DNA of 64,000 bases from Crotophaga sulcirostris (GCA_013397455.1 VYZB01000040.1:1536405-1600404), one strand, 5' to 3'; positions 34,401 through 48,610 are shown, numbered from the stretch's first letter. Notes: generated by a model not told the origin, from the letters alone. Translations and numbers: made by a program.

Positions 34401-37400
34401 GTTGTATCTTTCCTGCTTTTGTTCACACCATTTCTCCCTCTATGCTGGGCCAAACCATCCTCTCCACCATCAGAGTTGGTGGGTTTGGCATGGGTTGCAT
34501 TGAACTATGTGTCCATAGCCTTCCCCTTCTCCACCCTAGGCTGAGACCTCTTCAGCTACCTCATTTAGTACCTCATCATGCTGCCTTCACTGTTTCCCAG
34601 GACCCCAGCCATGCTGCAGCCAGTGAGATATGTGTCAGCAGGATTGCTGTCATCGTGCCTACTAAAGTCCCAGTTGGCCTGGCAAGGGATGGAATACAGC
34701 ACATGTACCAAAACTGTCTTTCTAGAAACTGAGCTGTAGAAATTGGCCCATAAATTGTCTTCTGCCGGCTGCCACTGCTCCTGTATTTAATCTCAGCAAA
34801 GCCTTCCTCCTCTTTTCATTTCACCCTCCCATTTGGTCCAGCTTCCCGCTGCTTTGGATCTTTTCAGTGTGCAGATGAAGGTCCACCTTTGGATTTCCAA
34901 GTCTGAAGCCAGGGTAGCTCCAGGGAGCACAAGGCTCATCAGTAGGAAATTACTCTGGCGTAGCCAAGCCCAGGATCTGGCCACGTGTCACTGTGAATTG
35001 GTTTGGCCTCTTGGCCACTTTCTGAGCATATTTGTCCCAGCGTATATTAGAAATAATTCCCTCAAAATGTCACTAGTGTAGAACCCTGTAAAACTGATGT
35101 TATGACAACATTGCCCTTGTATTTTTGATCCAGCCTTCAATGTAACCTGGGTTCCTTTGCTATTTGTCCCTGTGATATTGTAGTAGATTTGGATTTGGTC
35201 TCCCTTTGCTACAGCACATGGCTATCAAATTTTCTCTGGGATCTAAAGCTAATACATGGTCTTCACCTTATTTTCTGTTGGTAGCTCCTTTTAAGATTTA
35301 ACTGGCTCCAAGCAATTTGCTGATGGTTTTCTGCAGGACCAGAATGTGTTTTCAGAAAATAAAATTAACTCCAAGGCTCATGAATCTATAGGAACCTGGA
35401 GTAAGCCACAGACTTTCTTTTGGGGATCTATGGAAAATAAAATATCCCTTTCCCACCTCTTTGCACACTTCTGGGTTCTCAGGGTATCAATGTACCAGCA
35501 TCACCTCAAGGAAAGGTGTTCTTGTGGCAAGCTGAGAAATTATGAAATCAATGGACCCACAGCCTTGAGAAGGGGTGGAAATGCTGGATTTATGATCCTC
35601 AAAACTTTATAGGATTTCTTGTCTCACTTCTGTGGCATTCTCATGGCAATCCTGCAGTTTTAATCACATCAGCAGGTTCCTACTGGCAGATGGTTGGTTT
35701 CCAGTTTGGAATCAGTAGATAAACCCCTCCAAGTAAAGAAAACCCAGAGTCCGAGCAACAATGAAATTTCAGCTGAATCAGTTCCAAAGTCATAGGTGGG
35801 GTTTCTGCTGGGCATATTTCCTTTTCATGATGTAATGAAGCAGCCATAGACTACAAAAATCTCACCAAAACCTCCCTTCTCTCTAAAACAAGGATCAGAT
35901 GATTGAAAGAGCTATATCAAATCTCTGAATCAACGATTCCTCCTTGTGTGTTCTCTTTCTTTCCTGTTGTCCTTTCTCAGCCTTTCAGACCAGCAGGTGA
36001 GTGGATGGCTCCCAAGATGAAGGTTCCTTAAAGCCTTCCTGGCCTCAGGCTTGGTTGCAAAATGAGCGCAAAATGAGCGCATCCAGATCCCTGAGCATGG
36101 GGTTTCATTTGGTTTTTTCCCTTTATTGAGCCCGTGGGGACATCTAGGTACACAGTTCAGTGTTTGGCTGTGGCTGACAAAGGTTACTGCATTGCTGGTA
36201 TTGGAGAGAACAATTCCAATTAAGCTAATAAAATAGATACCTGTTGCCTGTCATTTGTAAGGAAACCTCCCCAGGGAAATGTATTGATTTCCAAATGTTT
36301 GCACCATGTTTTAAATGGTTTCTCAGGGCAAACTCAAGCAACCAAGGGTGCATAAAATTAACAGCTGCAGCGTATTTTGTTCTAAAGTGTCATGTAAAAG
36401 GTATGAAGGGCCCTGGGAGTGGGGTGAGTGAGAACAACCTCCTCCTCCTGGCTGTGGCTGCTGTATGCTGCATGGCTCTCCTCCCTGCTCTACATGTGGC
36501 CAGGTAGAGGTCCAGGTTTAAGGTGCAGAGGTGAAATACAGCAGTTGTTGCATTGTTGTTCCCTATGCATATGCAGGAGTTGACCCCAAGGTCTTGCACT
36601 GCAGCTGCAGGGCCCTTACTCACAAGGTGGATGCCTTCTCCCAACATTTCTTCCTTGGGAGGAGATCTGAGACTCTTACCTTGGGATGAAATAGCTGCAG
36701 TGCTAATGTAGCACTTAGACTTGAGAAAGGACTGGGAATGCAGCCTTGTCCCTGTGTGTGGTGTTACCAGAAACCAGCAGATTCCTGCTAGCTGCAAATG
36801 GTCTGTTTCTCTCCCTTGGCTCCCACGTACAGACCCCAGGTGAGCTGGTTGAGGCTGTGCTGTAGCTAAAACATCTAATAGTGATGGTCTGAACTTCACC
36901 TGGTGTCCATCTAAAGCAAAATGTCTACCTCATCATTCCCCAGGTCACTGAAATCAGATCTCCAGAGGTCTGTAATACCCAGAAGCTATTCTTCAGTCTG
37001 AAAACATCTTCAGTGGGAGGAGAGAGAGGTGAGACTGGGTCTGCATAAAGCATGCTACATGTAGTGTGATGAAGCCCATTCAAAGCCATGCTGGGAGCTT
37101 AGCAGGGCTTGGCACTCTGAAACTGCTGCTCCACAAGCACAGCCCTTACCAATATGGGATTGTGGAACAAAAATCAATGACACTGATTCCTTTAGCAGAG
37201 GGCAGCAGTGGAAGAGCATATAGTTACACCTATATGCACACTTGCATTCCCACTCTAGTTCTTTGCAACCAGAAAATGAAGAAAAATGAATAAAACACAA
37301 CCAGCATCCCATCTGAAGGGGTTACTATTAGCGTACACAGCTCTTTGCTCTGCAAGTCTCACTGTAGAAGTGTTAGTACCTGCCAACACGTTGAATCAAA

Positions 37401-39599
37401 TGCAGTTCTCTTAAAACCTGCACTCTATTGCTTGGAAGTCTGCTCACAATTTTTGGATTCTTATATTTTCTCTTGCCTTGGCTCATTGCTCCATGCTCTG
37501 AGGCACCCGTGGCTGGCTCAGTGTCAGCATTCACACAATGGCTGAAGGATGGCAGCAGAGGTGAAGGTCAGCAGCCTTGAGGAATAAAACAGGAGGGTGA
37601 GAGGGGGAAGCAAGCTTCTAAATTAGGGGACATTTGGAAACAATTTCCTTAGTGCTTTGCTATGTGGCAGATGCAAAGGGAGTTCCCCATGGCTGTATGC
37701 GACCCACCAAACACCTGCTGAGCTCTTCAGAGGTCCCGAGGAGTGGGACTTGCTTTATCATGGAGTCAGACTGAAGGATCTGCTGGACTTGGGGTGCTGA
37801 CAATGAAGGTAGTGTCCCCGATGCCGCTAGACTTGCCAGAATCAGCAGAAAAGCTTATTAGGGTCTTATCTTAAACAAAGCTGCAGTTTAGTGATCTGGA
37901 ATCATTAATCAGGCTAATTGCAGTTCATATTTATTGGCCTGTAGCTGCTGTGTAGCCACGAACAGCTGAACACACTGAGCTTATCAGTTGAGTAATTGTC
38001 TCTGATAAATGAATTGCCTTCAAAAGAAAACAAGTGATGCCAGCAATCCATCATCAAAACGTCTGAGGGAAACCACTGGATGTGTTGGGTTCATCCAGGC
38101 ACAATCCTACTTGGTGTTAAATAAAGAGCAAGGGCAAATTCCTACAAGGCCCTAAATCCTGTGCTTACCCCTTGAGGTCATGTGGCTTTTGGTGCAAGCA
38201 ATGAATTCCTTTCCAGAAAGGGCAAACACACATATTTTTGGTATATCTGTGTATCTCTGACAGTGCCCTTGTCACCTGCTTTCTTTTCTTAATGCTTTTC
38301 TCTCTATATCTGCAATCCCACAGACCCAACAGGGCTTTGGCCGTGGCAAGTAAACTCAGGATAAGAGTCCTGGATTCAGAGAGGTGATGGCACAGATTTC
38401 CCATCTTTCTCCTCTTCTCCACAGTGATTTCTCCTGAATGTCTAATTCAGCCTCAGAATTAAACAACAGGGATTTTGAAACTGTAAATTCTCGCTGTCGC
38501 TATGAGCATAAGGAAGTTTCTTGAGTAATAAAACATGATACTGCAGGGAAATGTTAGGAAAAAGGTAGGAATTTGACTTAGAAAAAATAGGTGATAAAGA
38601 TGATGCTGTTACTTCCTAAAACAGGAGAGTCCAAACCTAAGTATAACTCTATTCCTGGCCCATAAAACTGCAACAGAGCTGGTAGTGGCCTTGCTAAAAG
38701 GAAAGAGCAAGGCGACTGGGCAGTTTTCTTTGCAAATGGCCACATGAACCATGTGTATGAGAAAAGAAATAACTGGAAAAAGAAGGCACACATACCTGCT
38801 TGCAAAGAAAAGCCTGATTGTGCTGTGAGCACACTGGAGGAAATTGTTGAAGAACAGTTCATCCATGTAAAAATATGACCCGCGCGAGGCTGCCAAGGCT
38901 AGCTAGAGCTGAGCAGATTGGTTGTCTAAATGCAGGTCAGACAAATTATTGGTGCCTAGGGGCAGCTTTCAGTTACACACACCATTTTTTCCTCCATAAT
39001 TTATAAAACTTACGGACAGCAGAATACAGGCAAATGGCTCACTGGGGTCCCAGTTACTCCTTCCTCTTTCAAATTCCTTGGCGTACTTAAGGAAATGCCC
39101 TTGCTATCTCTATGTTTATCTTTAGACTTGGAGCAGTTCTACTTGCAGATCCTGGTCTAGGGTTGGAGGAGGAGGAGTCCTTTACTGCAACAGAAATCAC
39201 CTTTACATTCTTTTTTTTGGGGCTCTTTGGTAATACAATGAATGGTAACTTGTTCTGGTGGGTTTAATGTCTTTAGTTAGCGGGAAGATGTCATAGGTTT
39301 GTCAGGCTTTTTTTCAGTGATGTTTCAACTGCTCTGACTTCCCAGATAACTTGGAGCTCATTTCTGCAACTTCTTCAGAACTTCTGCTAGCACAATAACT
39401 TCTTTAACTAACACCACGATGTGAGAATTTCAAAAGGCAGAGAGGCCTCCAAACTTCCACACAGTCCATTTCAAGCGAATGTGTTCTAAGATTAGAAACC
39501 AATATTTTTCTTGCTGTCCTAATTATAAAGCAGCTCAAGTAAAAGGAAAAGCCATGCTGCCACCCTTCTGTTTGCTCAATTTCTGTTTTATAGAGAGAA
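34401..39599. other. Single-copy non-coding DNA
   Basis: No gene or transposon was recognised. An 11-bp direct duplication lies at 36057-36078. An AT-rich TAAT-dense stretch at about 37850-38060 is a candidate regulatory element. A 169-codon antisense frame at 36390-36899 has no recognisable domain. Confidence 0.5.
36057..36081. repeat. Tandem duplication of an 11-bp unit
   Basis: The unit gcaaaatgagc occurs at 36057-36067 and again at 36068-36078, followed by a partial third start (gca). Confidence 0.85.
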
Positions 39600-39830
39600 A
39601 TGGTTTACAGCCATGGGTTAAGAGTCAGGACTCCTGGGTTCTTTTCCCAACTTAGCTACTGACTCATATTACGTTTGGCAAGCCATTTAACATCTTTGCT
39701 TGGCTTTCTCTTCCGTAAGAGAGATGTAATAATACTTCAGTGGCTTAATTAACTAAACCTTGTAAAGTACTCTGAGGTCTTTGGATGAAATTGTTCTAAA
39801 TGGTGCTAAAATATTACAATGCTAGAAACA
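39600..39830 (+). repeat. MIR-like amniote SINE (CORE-SINE)
   Basis: The order of parts matches the ancient amniote MIR/CORE-SINE group. The tRNA-derived part reads gagtcaggactcctgggttc, followed by cccaacttagctactgactc. The core is diverged: ggcaagccatttaacatc, then tctcttccgtaagagagatg. The tail reads taataatacttcagtgg, then ttgtaaagtactctgaggtc and ttggatgaaattg. The tail block resembles the 'cgctttgagatccttggatgaaaggcgc' type end shared by MIR-like elements of sauropsids. Such elements are inactive fossils that predate bird origins. Confidence 0.8.
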
Positions 39831-42800
39831 GCATGATAGAAAAGCACAGCATTTACCAGGCAAGAAGAGTCTGCCATGCAGTGAAGATCCTGAGAATGTT
39901 TGGGAGGAAGGAGCCTGAAATGTCTGCCTGTTTTGCCAAGGAATATCTTGCCCTTATGGGTGGTTACTGTCACGTTTTTGGAGGTGGGGGAGCAATGCTT
40001 TTTGACTAGAGGGCAGCTTGGAAGCGCTGCAAGTCCTTCAACTCAGGTTCAATAGCAAGAAAAATTCATGCAGTAGTGCAAGAGTAGCGCAAATATGTGT
40101 GCTTTGACAGTTCCTTTTGCAAAGAAATTTTGGGGATAAACTGCTGTCCTTTTCTGGTTTTGGAACTCTTCCGAAGACGGAGTGACTTATGCATAGCTAA
40201 CATCTCCCTGTTAATGCGAAGAGCCCCAACAGTTTCAGTTCATCCTCTAGGCAAAGGTGTTGGATGGAAACAAGGGTGTCGGAGCTCCCGTGCTAGCCCA
40301 TAAACCATCCCCATCATGTTTCATTAGTCATTGGGATGGAGAAGTTAATAAATGGTCTGTATCGACTCGACTCTCGGCCGGGTCTGCGGGTGATGGATTG
40401 CAGATGTAGGAGCTCCTCCCAAGACATGCGTAGCCTCGCCCTGCGAGCAGTGTGAGGCACTCCAAAATTAACGTGGTTTCAAGGGAGTGACCCATGCTGT
40501 GCTGCTCCCTCACATCCATATTGCCTTGGACCTTAAAGAAAAAAGGAGGCTGTGGGCCTTTTAGCACTGATTACGTGCTTATGATCCCAGGCAGGATCAG
40601 GACCCTTCCAGATGGACAAAGGGGAAAGCTGAGTGCGTGCTTCCCATGGCTTCATTTTTAATTTTGACAAACAATTTGGCTTGCAGCAAGGAGGGAGTGA
40701 AACACCCTGGAGGGAAAAGCAGGGAGAGGGGAGCATGTGGTTTCACAGGCTTGCTGGGTGCACAGACACAGGGTGTTGAAATGTTTAAAGGGATTCAAGA
40801 TAAATAAATCTCACCCAGGCCCTGTCTCAGCAATGCCTGTTAGTGTAACTCGGCGTCAGAGCAGAAAGTAACCCACTCTTTATAAGGAGAGTGACTCGAA
40901 ACGGGTTAATCCATCACTCACTTCTCCCCCCTTGCTCTCGCCCTGCTCTGTCTGGGATAATTTCTAATCAGTGCCTTCGGTCCAGACATCGTCTCAGCAG
41001 CTGGTTTTGACGCAACGGTGCAGCAACCCCTCTACCCCTTGCCAAATGCAAACGCCATCCATGCTTTAGTTGCTCCAGGAGCCAGCCTCATCCTCTGCAT
41101 GCCAGCCCTGCACCTGAATGGGGCTGTGCTTGGCTGCCACTCATCTCCAGCACTGCTGGGTAACCTGTCCCTTTGATTTTCCTGATGCCCATCAGCAGCA
41201 AGGGAGCTGCAGCCTGACCCATTGCCCTGTAGCTGGTGAGATGTCTCCATTTTAGCAACTGGACAGGCTTGGTGCTGGCAGCAAGCAGAGGGGTAGGAGG
41301 TGTTTTGGTTTCCCAGTCCACGCTCCTTTCAGCAGTGTCAAGTGTCGCATAAGCACAGGCGCGTATTCTATATTAGTGTAGTACTAATATTCTATATTAG
41401 TACCAAGGCAAACCTGCCTCTTTGGATATTTCTCCAGAACTCGCTCACTTTCCCCTAAAATTCACATGGTTCTTCTTGACTTTTGAGGTGCTGCTGCCTC
41501 CTGTGAGATTTGCAGCCTGGTTTGGAGTAGGCTAGTATGTACAGCAGGAAGGGACTGTTATGGATAAACGTGTGCAATAAAGAAAAGGAGTAGAGATGTA
41601 ATGAGGAACCACTAATTTTATAATAGTTTTCCATCTCCCCCTATTTGACTCTCTCCTTTGGACAGGGGATGGGAATGGAGGTACAGCTTTTTTCCATGTG
41701 ACTTGTTAAGCAGCAAGAAGTGCAAAAGAAAGGCCACTGGGGCTCCGTAAATGGGTGGTTTGTTATGGTTAAAGTCATGAATGTAAAACAAATATTTGGG
41801 GAAGCAAAGGGGTTGCATTTCCCTGCTCGTGTAGTCCGATTTCCAGGGTCCATTCAGTGTATCTCCCAAAAACATCGTTAGAGCAGATCTGGGTCTCTCC
41901 AACACAGATACTGAAGGGACCACAGTGCATCTCCATGGGGAACGAACACAACACGGGTCTAAGAGTTTTTCCTTCTCTGACTAAGGAAGGATTGTCTTGG
42001 TGCTTTTCTTAAATATCTTTCTGTGATTTAGGAATAAATTCAGCAGAAACCTCCAAACCCCATTTCAGATTGCCTCCAAAGAGTTCTCAACTCTTATCTA
42101 ACGATCTAGTTCAGCTTTGAACCATCCATGTCCTCTGAGTCTCCCAGTACATGGTGGACCAGATATATTTCACTTGCCTTTTCTTGGTAATGTCTTAGGG
42201 CAGGGATGCATTTCTCCACCGTTCACACACCCATTGCTCTGCTCTGTCATCTCAATGTGCTGCGAGGTCCTTTTCCTGCATCGTGCATAGGACTGGCCTG
42301 TCCTCCCTTGGAAATAACCCACTGTGCTTTTGAATCATTAGTCATCTCCCATTGCTCTGAATGCCACGACATGAGTCATTCCCCAGTTTTCTTGGCAGAC
42401 AGACTCCTGAGGAGGAACAATTCAGACTGCATGGCTGCCGAGTGTGTCATATGATTGAAAGAGTGTTGAGAGACTCTCTGCAAGTCAGAAAAGGAGAAAC
42501 AGCCTTTCCCAGCGGATGTTCTGCTTCATTAATGCCTTCCCTTCATGGACAGTTTGATGACAGGGCTGGACTTCTTCCAGCACCCATGCTGGCTGGACAT
42601 GGTCTTTAGTGAGGGATAACACTGTTAGACCTGGCTCCAGAAGGTGCCCAGGCAGGGTGGGCACACCTGAAGTGCCATTTCTCCTCTGCTCTGCTGGAAA
42701 ACAATGCCCCAGGAGAAGACCTCCTCCTCCCTCTGCAAAATACTTGGCAAAGCCACAGGTTTTTCTTGGTCTGAGCTTGCATTGGACTGTCAGCCCTTTG

Positions 42801-45800
42801 GGCAGATCCATAGCCCAAAGTGCGCAGCATGGAGATGTCAGTTTGGCTGCTGCTGGTGCCATGTGGATAATACCATCTCTCAAACAGTTCAGTGTTTCCT
42901 TCAGGTGTGTCATGGTGCACTCACAGCATCGTTTGCTTGGTGCTAAAACTGCTGTAAACTCGGAGTGGAAGAGGATGATAGGTTGACTGGGGGGCTCACA
43001 TCTGGCACAACCCTCCTTTGGCGTTGTGTGAACTTGGTGGCACCCTGGAAATCCTTTGGAGTCTGTGTGAACCACTAGCTGGACTTTTCATCTTAGAGCA
43101 TATTAGGCAAACCCCTGAGATGGACTAGTTTGTTGCAAACCTGAGGAATAAAACTCAAGAAAGGCCTAAAGGTGGTGGCCCATGGAGGCAACCGGATGGC
43201 TTCTCACATGCAGAAATCACAGAGGTCCTGGAGTTTTCATGACATGACATCTATTTCTTCCCCCCTTTTTTTTTCTGATTGATAATGTTAACTACAAGGC
43301 AAAGATGTAGCCTGTACACATAGGCTGGTGTGCACACAACTAAATATGTATGTGTGTGTCCCCATACATTTACATTTTATTCATAAAGGAAAGTAATCTG
43401 CACAACAGGCAAGCAAAGCAAATCTTAAGTGATAATTCCCAGCAAGGCAGCAGGGAGGATGGGATGCCCCAACCCAGGGTTGATCTTTGTGCTAGAGTGG
43501 AAGAAGAGGGGTTAGGGCAGATTCATTTCTGTCTGACACTGCAGGGGTTTGCACTGTGCAGGAAGGCTCAGTTTAGCCCTCTGTTTGACCTCTGTTGGTT
43601 TGCATCAGTAGACTAAGGATGAACGAGTTCAAGGCATGGCGTGGGAGATCTTCCCTGCCATACAGTCAGTAACCTTATTGAGCTGTTGTTTTCTGTGTAA
43701 TACCTGTTTTTTGCAGCACCTGAGGGTTTGACAAAGTGTCCAAGGGGGTTTTATAACTCTTCACAAAGAATGTTCTCAAGGTTTATTTTTCTGTTTCAAT
43801 CCAACCTCAAGTAATAGGATTAAAAGAGGAAGGAAGATTTGGTGGGGAAAGATATCCAAGAAGTCTCTTGCAAGGCAAGGGCTTGAAACAAAGCCCCTTG
43901 CTCAGTGCCACACACTGGGAATCATCCTTCTTGCCTTATTGGAGTTTGTGAAATTGGTCCAATGCACAGTTTTTAACCAAAGGCCTCTAACTTTACGTGC
44001 TGGGAGGAGTCCTGTTGCTTTTAAAAGGAAGTTCACAGACAATGAGAACCACTTGGTGTTTGATGTCCGGCCAAGGTATCTCCCTGCAGGATCATTGCCT
44101 ATGTTTGTAAATTAAATGTGCAAGACATGGAAGGGTTAGTGCTCTGCTCTCCATCTGACCTCTCATGGGCATAGTGTCAGTGTTGATTGTAAATAACTTT
44201 TGTCCCATGAGCAGAGTTTACTTTTCATTGGGTCCTACAGTAATATTATTTTAAGAAATATCTCAGCTTTCTTGCACTTTCTCTTGTTGTTCACACAGAT
44301 CAGAACCAGGTTGGCTTTAGGAAGCTGAATTTTTTTAAGATAAGGAGGTTTATTTTGGCTTAATCTCTGTCCCCACTTATCACTTTGTTTGAACGCAGAC
44401 TGTTGTTTCTGAAGTGAGAAGAACATTTCAATAACGACATGACCATTGTGTCTTCCGTCGCCTTTTCTTTTTGCACTTGGGTGTTTTTGTTTCTCCACCA
44501 AGGCAAACGAACTATTTCTCACATAAATCAAAAGATGTAATGCACCCAGGGGAGCTGAAAAAAACCAGGGCCGTGTCCTCAAGCCCTTGGTCAGCCCAAA
44601 TACTCTCTGCTGTCAATGGGAATCAGACAACATGAGAGGACCAGGCATCTAGTGAGAAAAAAATCTGCCAGTGAAAATTAAGTCAGTAAATCTCCAGGTC
44701 AGAAGCATGTGAAGACTGACAGCAAACAAATATGGTACCTGTCTTTAAGAAGACCGTGAAATCCAGTCTTGGCATCATCTGTGTTATTAACTTGTTGTCT
44801 GTTCTGGGGAAGTGTCCAGACTTCACGCTGTGTTGAAGGGGTTTTTGTAACAACATTTGGCAGAAAAGCATCCAATAGCAAGCAAACAACATGGGTGTAT
44901 TAAAAATAGATCACGCCAAACAAATGTATAATCGCTTTCCTGATTTAGTAGATGCAGCGAACCCAGCGCAGCCACAACGTATTTGGGATTCAGCAGGGTA
45001 TTTGATATTGTGCTATGCTAGAAACCAGATAAAAATACTAAGTGGTTAAAAATACACTTGCTCAGACTATATATTATCCAGGAGAAGAGAGCTGTTGCTA
45101 TTGGTGACCTCCCCCAGGCACAGTAGGGTGCCAAGGAGGTCAGTAGTGAAGATGGACTCTTATTTCATGCCTTCAAGACCAGGCCAGTTCCCGGTCATCT
45201 GGGGACTTGCTCCTTCTCTTGGTCCCAGTGGGTATCTGGGAGATTTGTGGGCTGTGAGCACCATCTGTGATGCTTGCAGCCAGAGCCAGTTGCTGGCCCC
45301 TCTGGACACAGGAATGCTGAGAGCAGGCAGCACCTCCAGGGATGGGGAATGGGGGGCTGGTGACAGGGACCCCTCTGCCACAGACCAGGGGACCCTCCAA
45401 AATACACCGAGGGCAGGTGTGTTCATTAGTCCTGATGACCTGGCAGAAAACTTTAACTGTGAGCTTGTGATGCCAAAAGAGGAGGAGGACAGAGCCAAAC
45501 AGGAGTAGAGAGGAGGAAAACTGGCAGCAATGAACGAACAGCAACCCAGAAGCAGATCTGAGTTAAAAATGAATTCAAAGAATATTTGAAATTTACAGGA
45601 AATAATAAAATAAATACAAGTTTAGACTGCTTCTCTTGGAAGTCCACAACTCCACAGCCCTGAAAGACCCTATACTGAATATCTTAATCAGTCTGACCCG
45701 TGCAATCTAAGAAATGTAGACATAGAAATAATTAAAAGAAAAATGTTGCAAGGTTTAAAAGCTGATCTATGAGGAGGACTGATATTTGGTATGCTTGCAG

Positions 45801-48610
45801 GCAGGAAAAGCACTTCAGCTTTTATTAATAATGTGTTCAAGCAGTAATGCAACTGTAAGGAGAGACTTACTCATTCTTGGAAGATGACTAGATAACAGCA
45901 GTGGTCAGATGCTGGCAAAGCTTATGCCTTGCCATGGGAGGGTTATATGCTTCAGTTTTCATGTCGACACCCTAAGCCTCCAACTTCAGGTCCAAAATAC
46001 TTCTTCTGTTGGTGATCCTGATGTAAGTGTGAGTGTAAACTTAGTCTCAGTGAGTGTATTCCTGTTTTCTATGTAATACATAGAGACATCACGAACTGCT
46101 GGACTGCAGCATGGTGCAACCCAAGCTCTTGATTGCTCGTCTGCCAGATCACGGACAGTACAGACCTACTGAATTACTTAAAAATCTGGACATGTTCCCA
46201 TATCTCCTGTTGATGACAGGCTTGTGCAAGGAGATACCCAGCATGTTAAGAAGTGAGGGCACATTATAAGTGGGCAAACTAGGCTGAAGTAATCTAAGTC
46301 TTGTAAAACTGCCTCTGCTTTTTCCACTTTAGTTAAGCAAAGTATGAAATGATAGCTCAGTGCTGGCTGATACCTGTGTGTAACATCATCAGGCTGCTTC
46401 CATAATGATCCTGATTTACTTGAAATTTCAGAGCACTATAAAAAGACATTTTTAGACTAAATGCTTTTGCAGAGCTCATAACAGTCAAATAATTAAATAT
46501 TACTAGGACAGCAAATATTTGCAGCCACCAGCCTATCAGGCTCCATACCCTGCGGTGTCTGAAATGCACTGTCTATTTCCCCCTCCTTGGAACAAGAGAT
46601 GATTTCATCCTTTCATCCCATCTCCTGTAGCAACATCATGACATGCCAGCTTTTTGGTGGGGATTGTTGTGCACCTAATTTATCCAGTTCACACTAGTAC
46701 TGTTGATGACAACCCCTAGCACAATTTTTCCCTGAAGCTGTGTTTGCTTAACCAGTATTTAGTGAAATTGTTGTTTCTAATTTGTCTGTCTAATCTTTGC
46801 CTAATTAGCTCCTTTTGAATCCATCATCCTGCACACCTACTTCTGCAAAATGATCCTGGTAGGTGGAGAAATATTGCTGTCGAAATCAAGGGAGCTATGT
46901 TGGTACAAGTGAACTCAAAGTTGGGCGTGATGTGGCAGTACTGGAAATTGCTCTACTTTCAGGGCCCATGTTTTAAAACTTGGATTATAAATCATGCTGC
47001 TGAAAACAAAAGGATTTGTCAGTTAATTTCTTTGCATCAAGTCTAGGCTTGCCCATTCAGACCAGTTACTTCTCCACGAAGAGCTCTTTCCAAAATCACG
47101 TATCGCTTTACAATTGTGTATCTTCATTTTTCTGCAGCAAAGGGTGGATTGGGAACATCTAGTTCCCCATATTCATGATCCAGATGAGTAATTGGCAGCT
47201 GTTCTGAACATGTGTCCTCATGCATTTATGGATAGTTATGATCATCCTTAGTAGAGAGATGAACACATTTTGTCTCTAAGGACACTGGTGAGTCTACTTT
47301 CTTTTTCGTTTTTCTGTGGCTTTGTTCATCACCTACAGGTAGTTCATAGCCACACAGCTGGTCAAATGGATATAGGGGTATCTCAACGTCACACCAACAA
47401 GATATGCTGAAGTGTCATTTCTCCTGGAGGCAAGAACAGCAGGCTTGGCAGACCAGGGCTCTGTTTCACAGCTCCTTATGTCCCCGTGATCCTCCTGAAC
47501 TCTGCCTTGTTCTTGCAGTTCATTTCCATAGGTAACACTCACACTACAACAGCCAAGCCGCCCCAACATCTCCAGATCTCACTTCCTGAAGACATAAGAA
47601 AAAAAGATTTTCTTCTGTGGTGGAGTTAAGCAGGGCTTCTGGAGAAGGAGTCCACAACCTTTAACCAGAAGATGGCACAATGTAACCGTTGTATGAACCT
47701 GGCTATTCTGGCGGCCCATTAGAGAGTTCTCCCTAAATAAAAGAGTGGAGAGTTACTAAGGCAAGAGCTGGACTTCCAGACATTTTCCAAGGGTGTATGG
47801 TGGCTCTCAGGTGATCGGTTCTGCACTGCAGATCAAGCACCTCTTTTCCTGGGGTCTTCTTGTGCCTCTGCAAAAGTGTCCAAGCCAGTGCGTGCACACG
47901 CCTACTCCCTCTCTCCCATGGGTCTGTGTGCACGCATGGGTGAGTATATTGCACATACATCCACATGCCTGCATGATTTCCGTAGGGTTACACCCACTTC
48001 CAGCGGGCCCGAATTTGGCAGGCGTGCTGGACAGCCAGCAACCCACCTGCTTAATTATCCCCCTGGCCCACGGCAAATCTCAAACCCTCCAACAGATGCA
48101 TGTGAGACCCCAGGAACTAATGTATTAGGGACCCTGAGCTGTCATCGCCGGCTCAGGGTCGCGGTCTCCCCGCCTGTGCGATGCACACCTGGGCTTGCTG
48201 GCAGCATGGAGTCCCAGGTGTTCCCCATGCTTGCATTCCTCCGCTCTCCTTCCTCTGAGCTTTGGGGACTTTCTGCCCGCGTTCGTATGACTCCTGTGGA
48301 CTCTTAGCCTAGCTGTGGCCTCTACGCCTTGTAGCAAAACTGCTTGTGTTACGTTTGTACCGAGCTTCAGGAGTCAAAGATGGAGAAGAGCAACCTGACT
48401 GAAAGGTGGTGAAAGAGATCCAGTGTCTCCACTGCTTAAAGATAACTCACTTGGTCTAAAGGGGTCCCATGGCTGGTGTCACCCTTCCCTTGGGAAGACT
48501 GAAAGTCCAAAGCTCTTGTTACAAAAGGAACCGAGCATGCAGAAGATGAATGCAGCCAAGAGCTGGAGTCCTCCCTCTGTTGCTCAAGCAGCCTTGGCTG
48601 TTGGGAAGTG
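39831..48610. other. Single-copy non-coding DNA
   Basis: No gene or transposon was recognised over 8.8 kb. A direct-plus-inverted repeat lies at 41364-41403. Stop-poor blocks at 42485-43075 and 45095-45544 show competing frames on both strands and no domains. A short CpG-containing stretch at about 48000-48300 is not dense or long enough to be called a CpG island by eye. Confidence 0.5.
41364..41403. repeat. 14-bp direct repeat overlapping a 9-bp hairpin
   Basis: The sequence tattctatattagt occurs at 41364-41377 and 41388-41401. The second copy overlaps a perfect inverted repeat: gtactaata at 41381-41389 pairs with tattagtac at 41395-41403 across a five-base loop. Confidence 0.88.

Noticed and set aside
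45095..45544. Four overlapping open frames on both strands
   Set aside because: All are explained by a locally stop-poor composition. None has a motif.
48000..48300. Possible CpG island
   Set aside because: CpGs are enriched locally, but the stretch is short and interrupted by CpG-poor sequence. No promoter evidence lies next to it.
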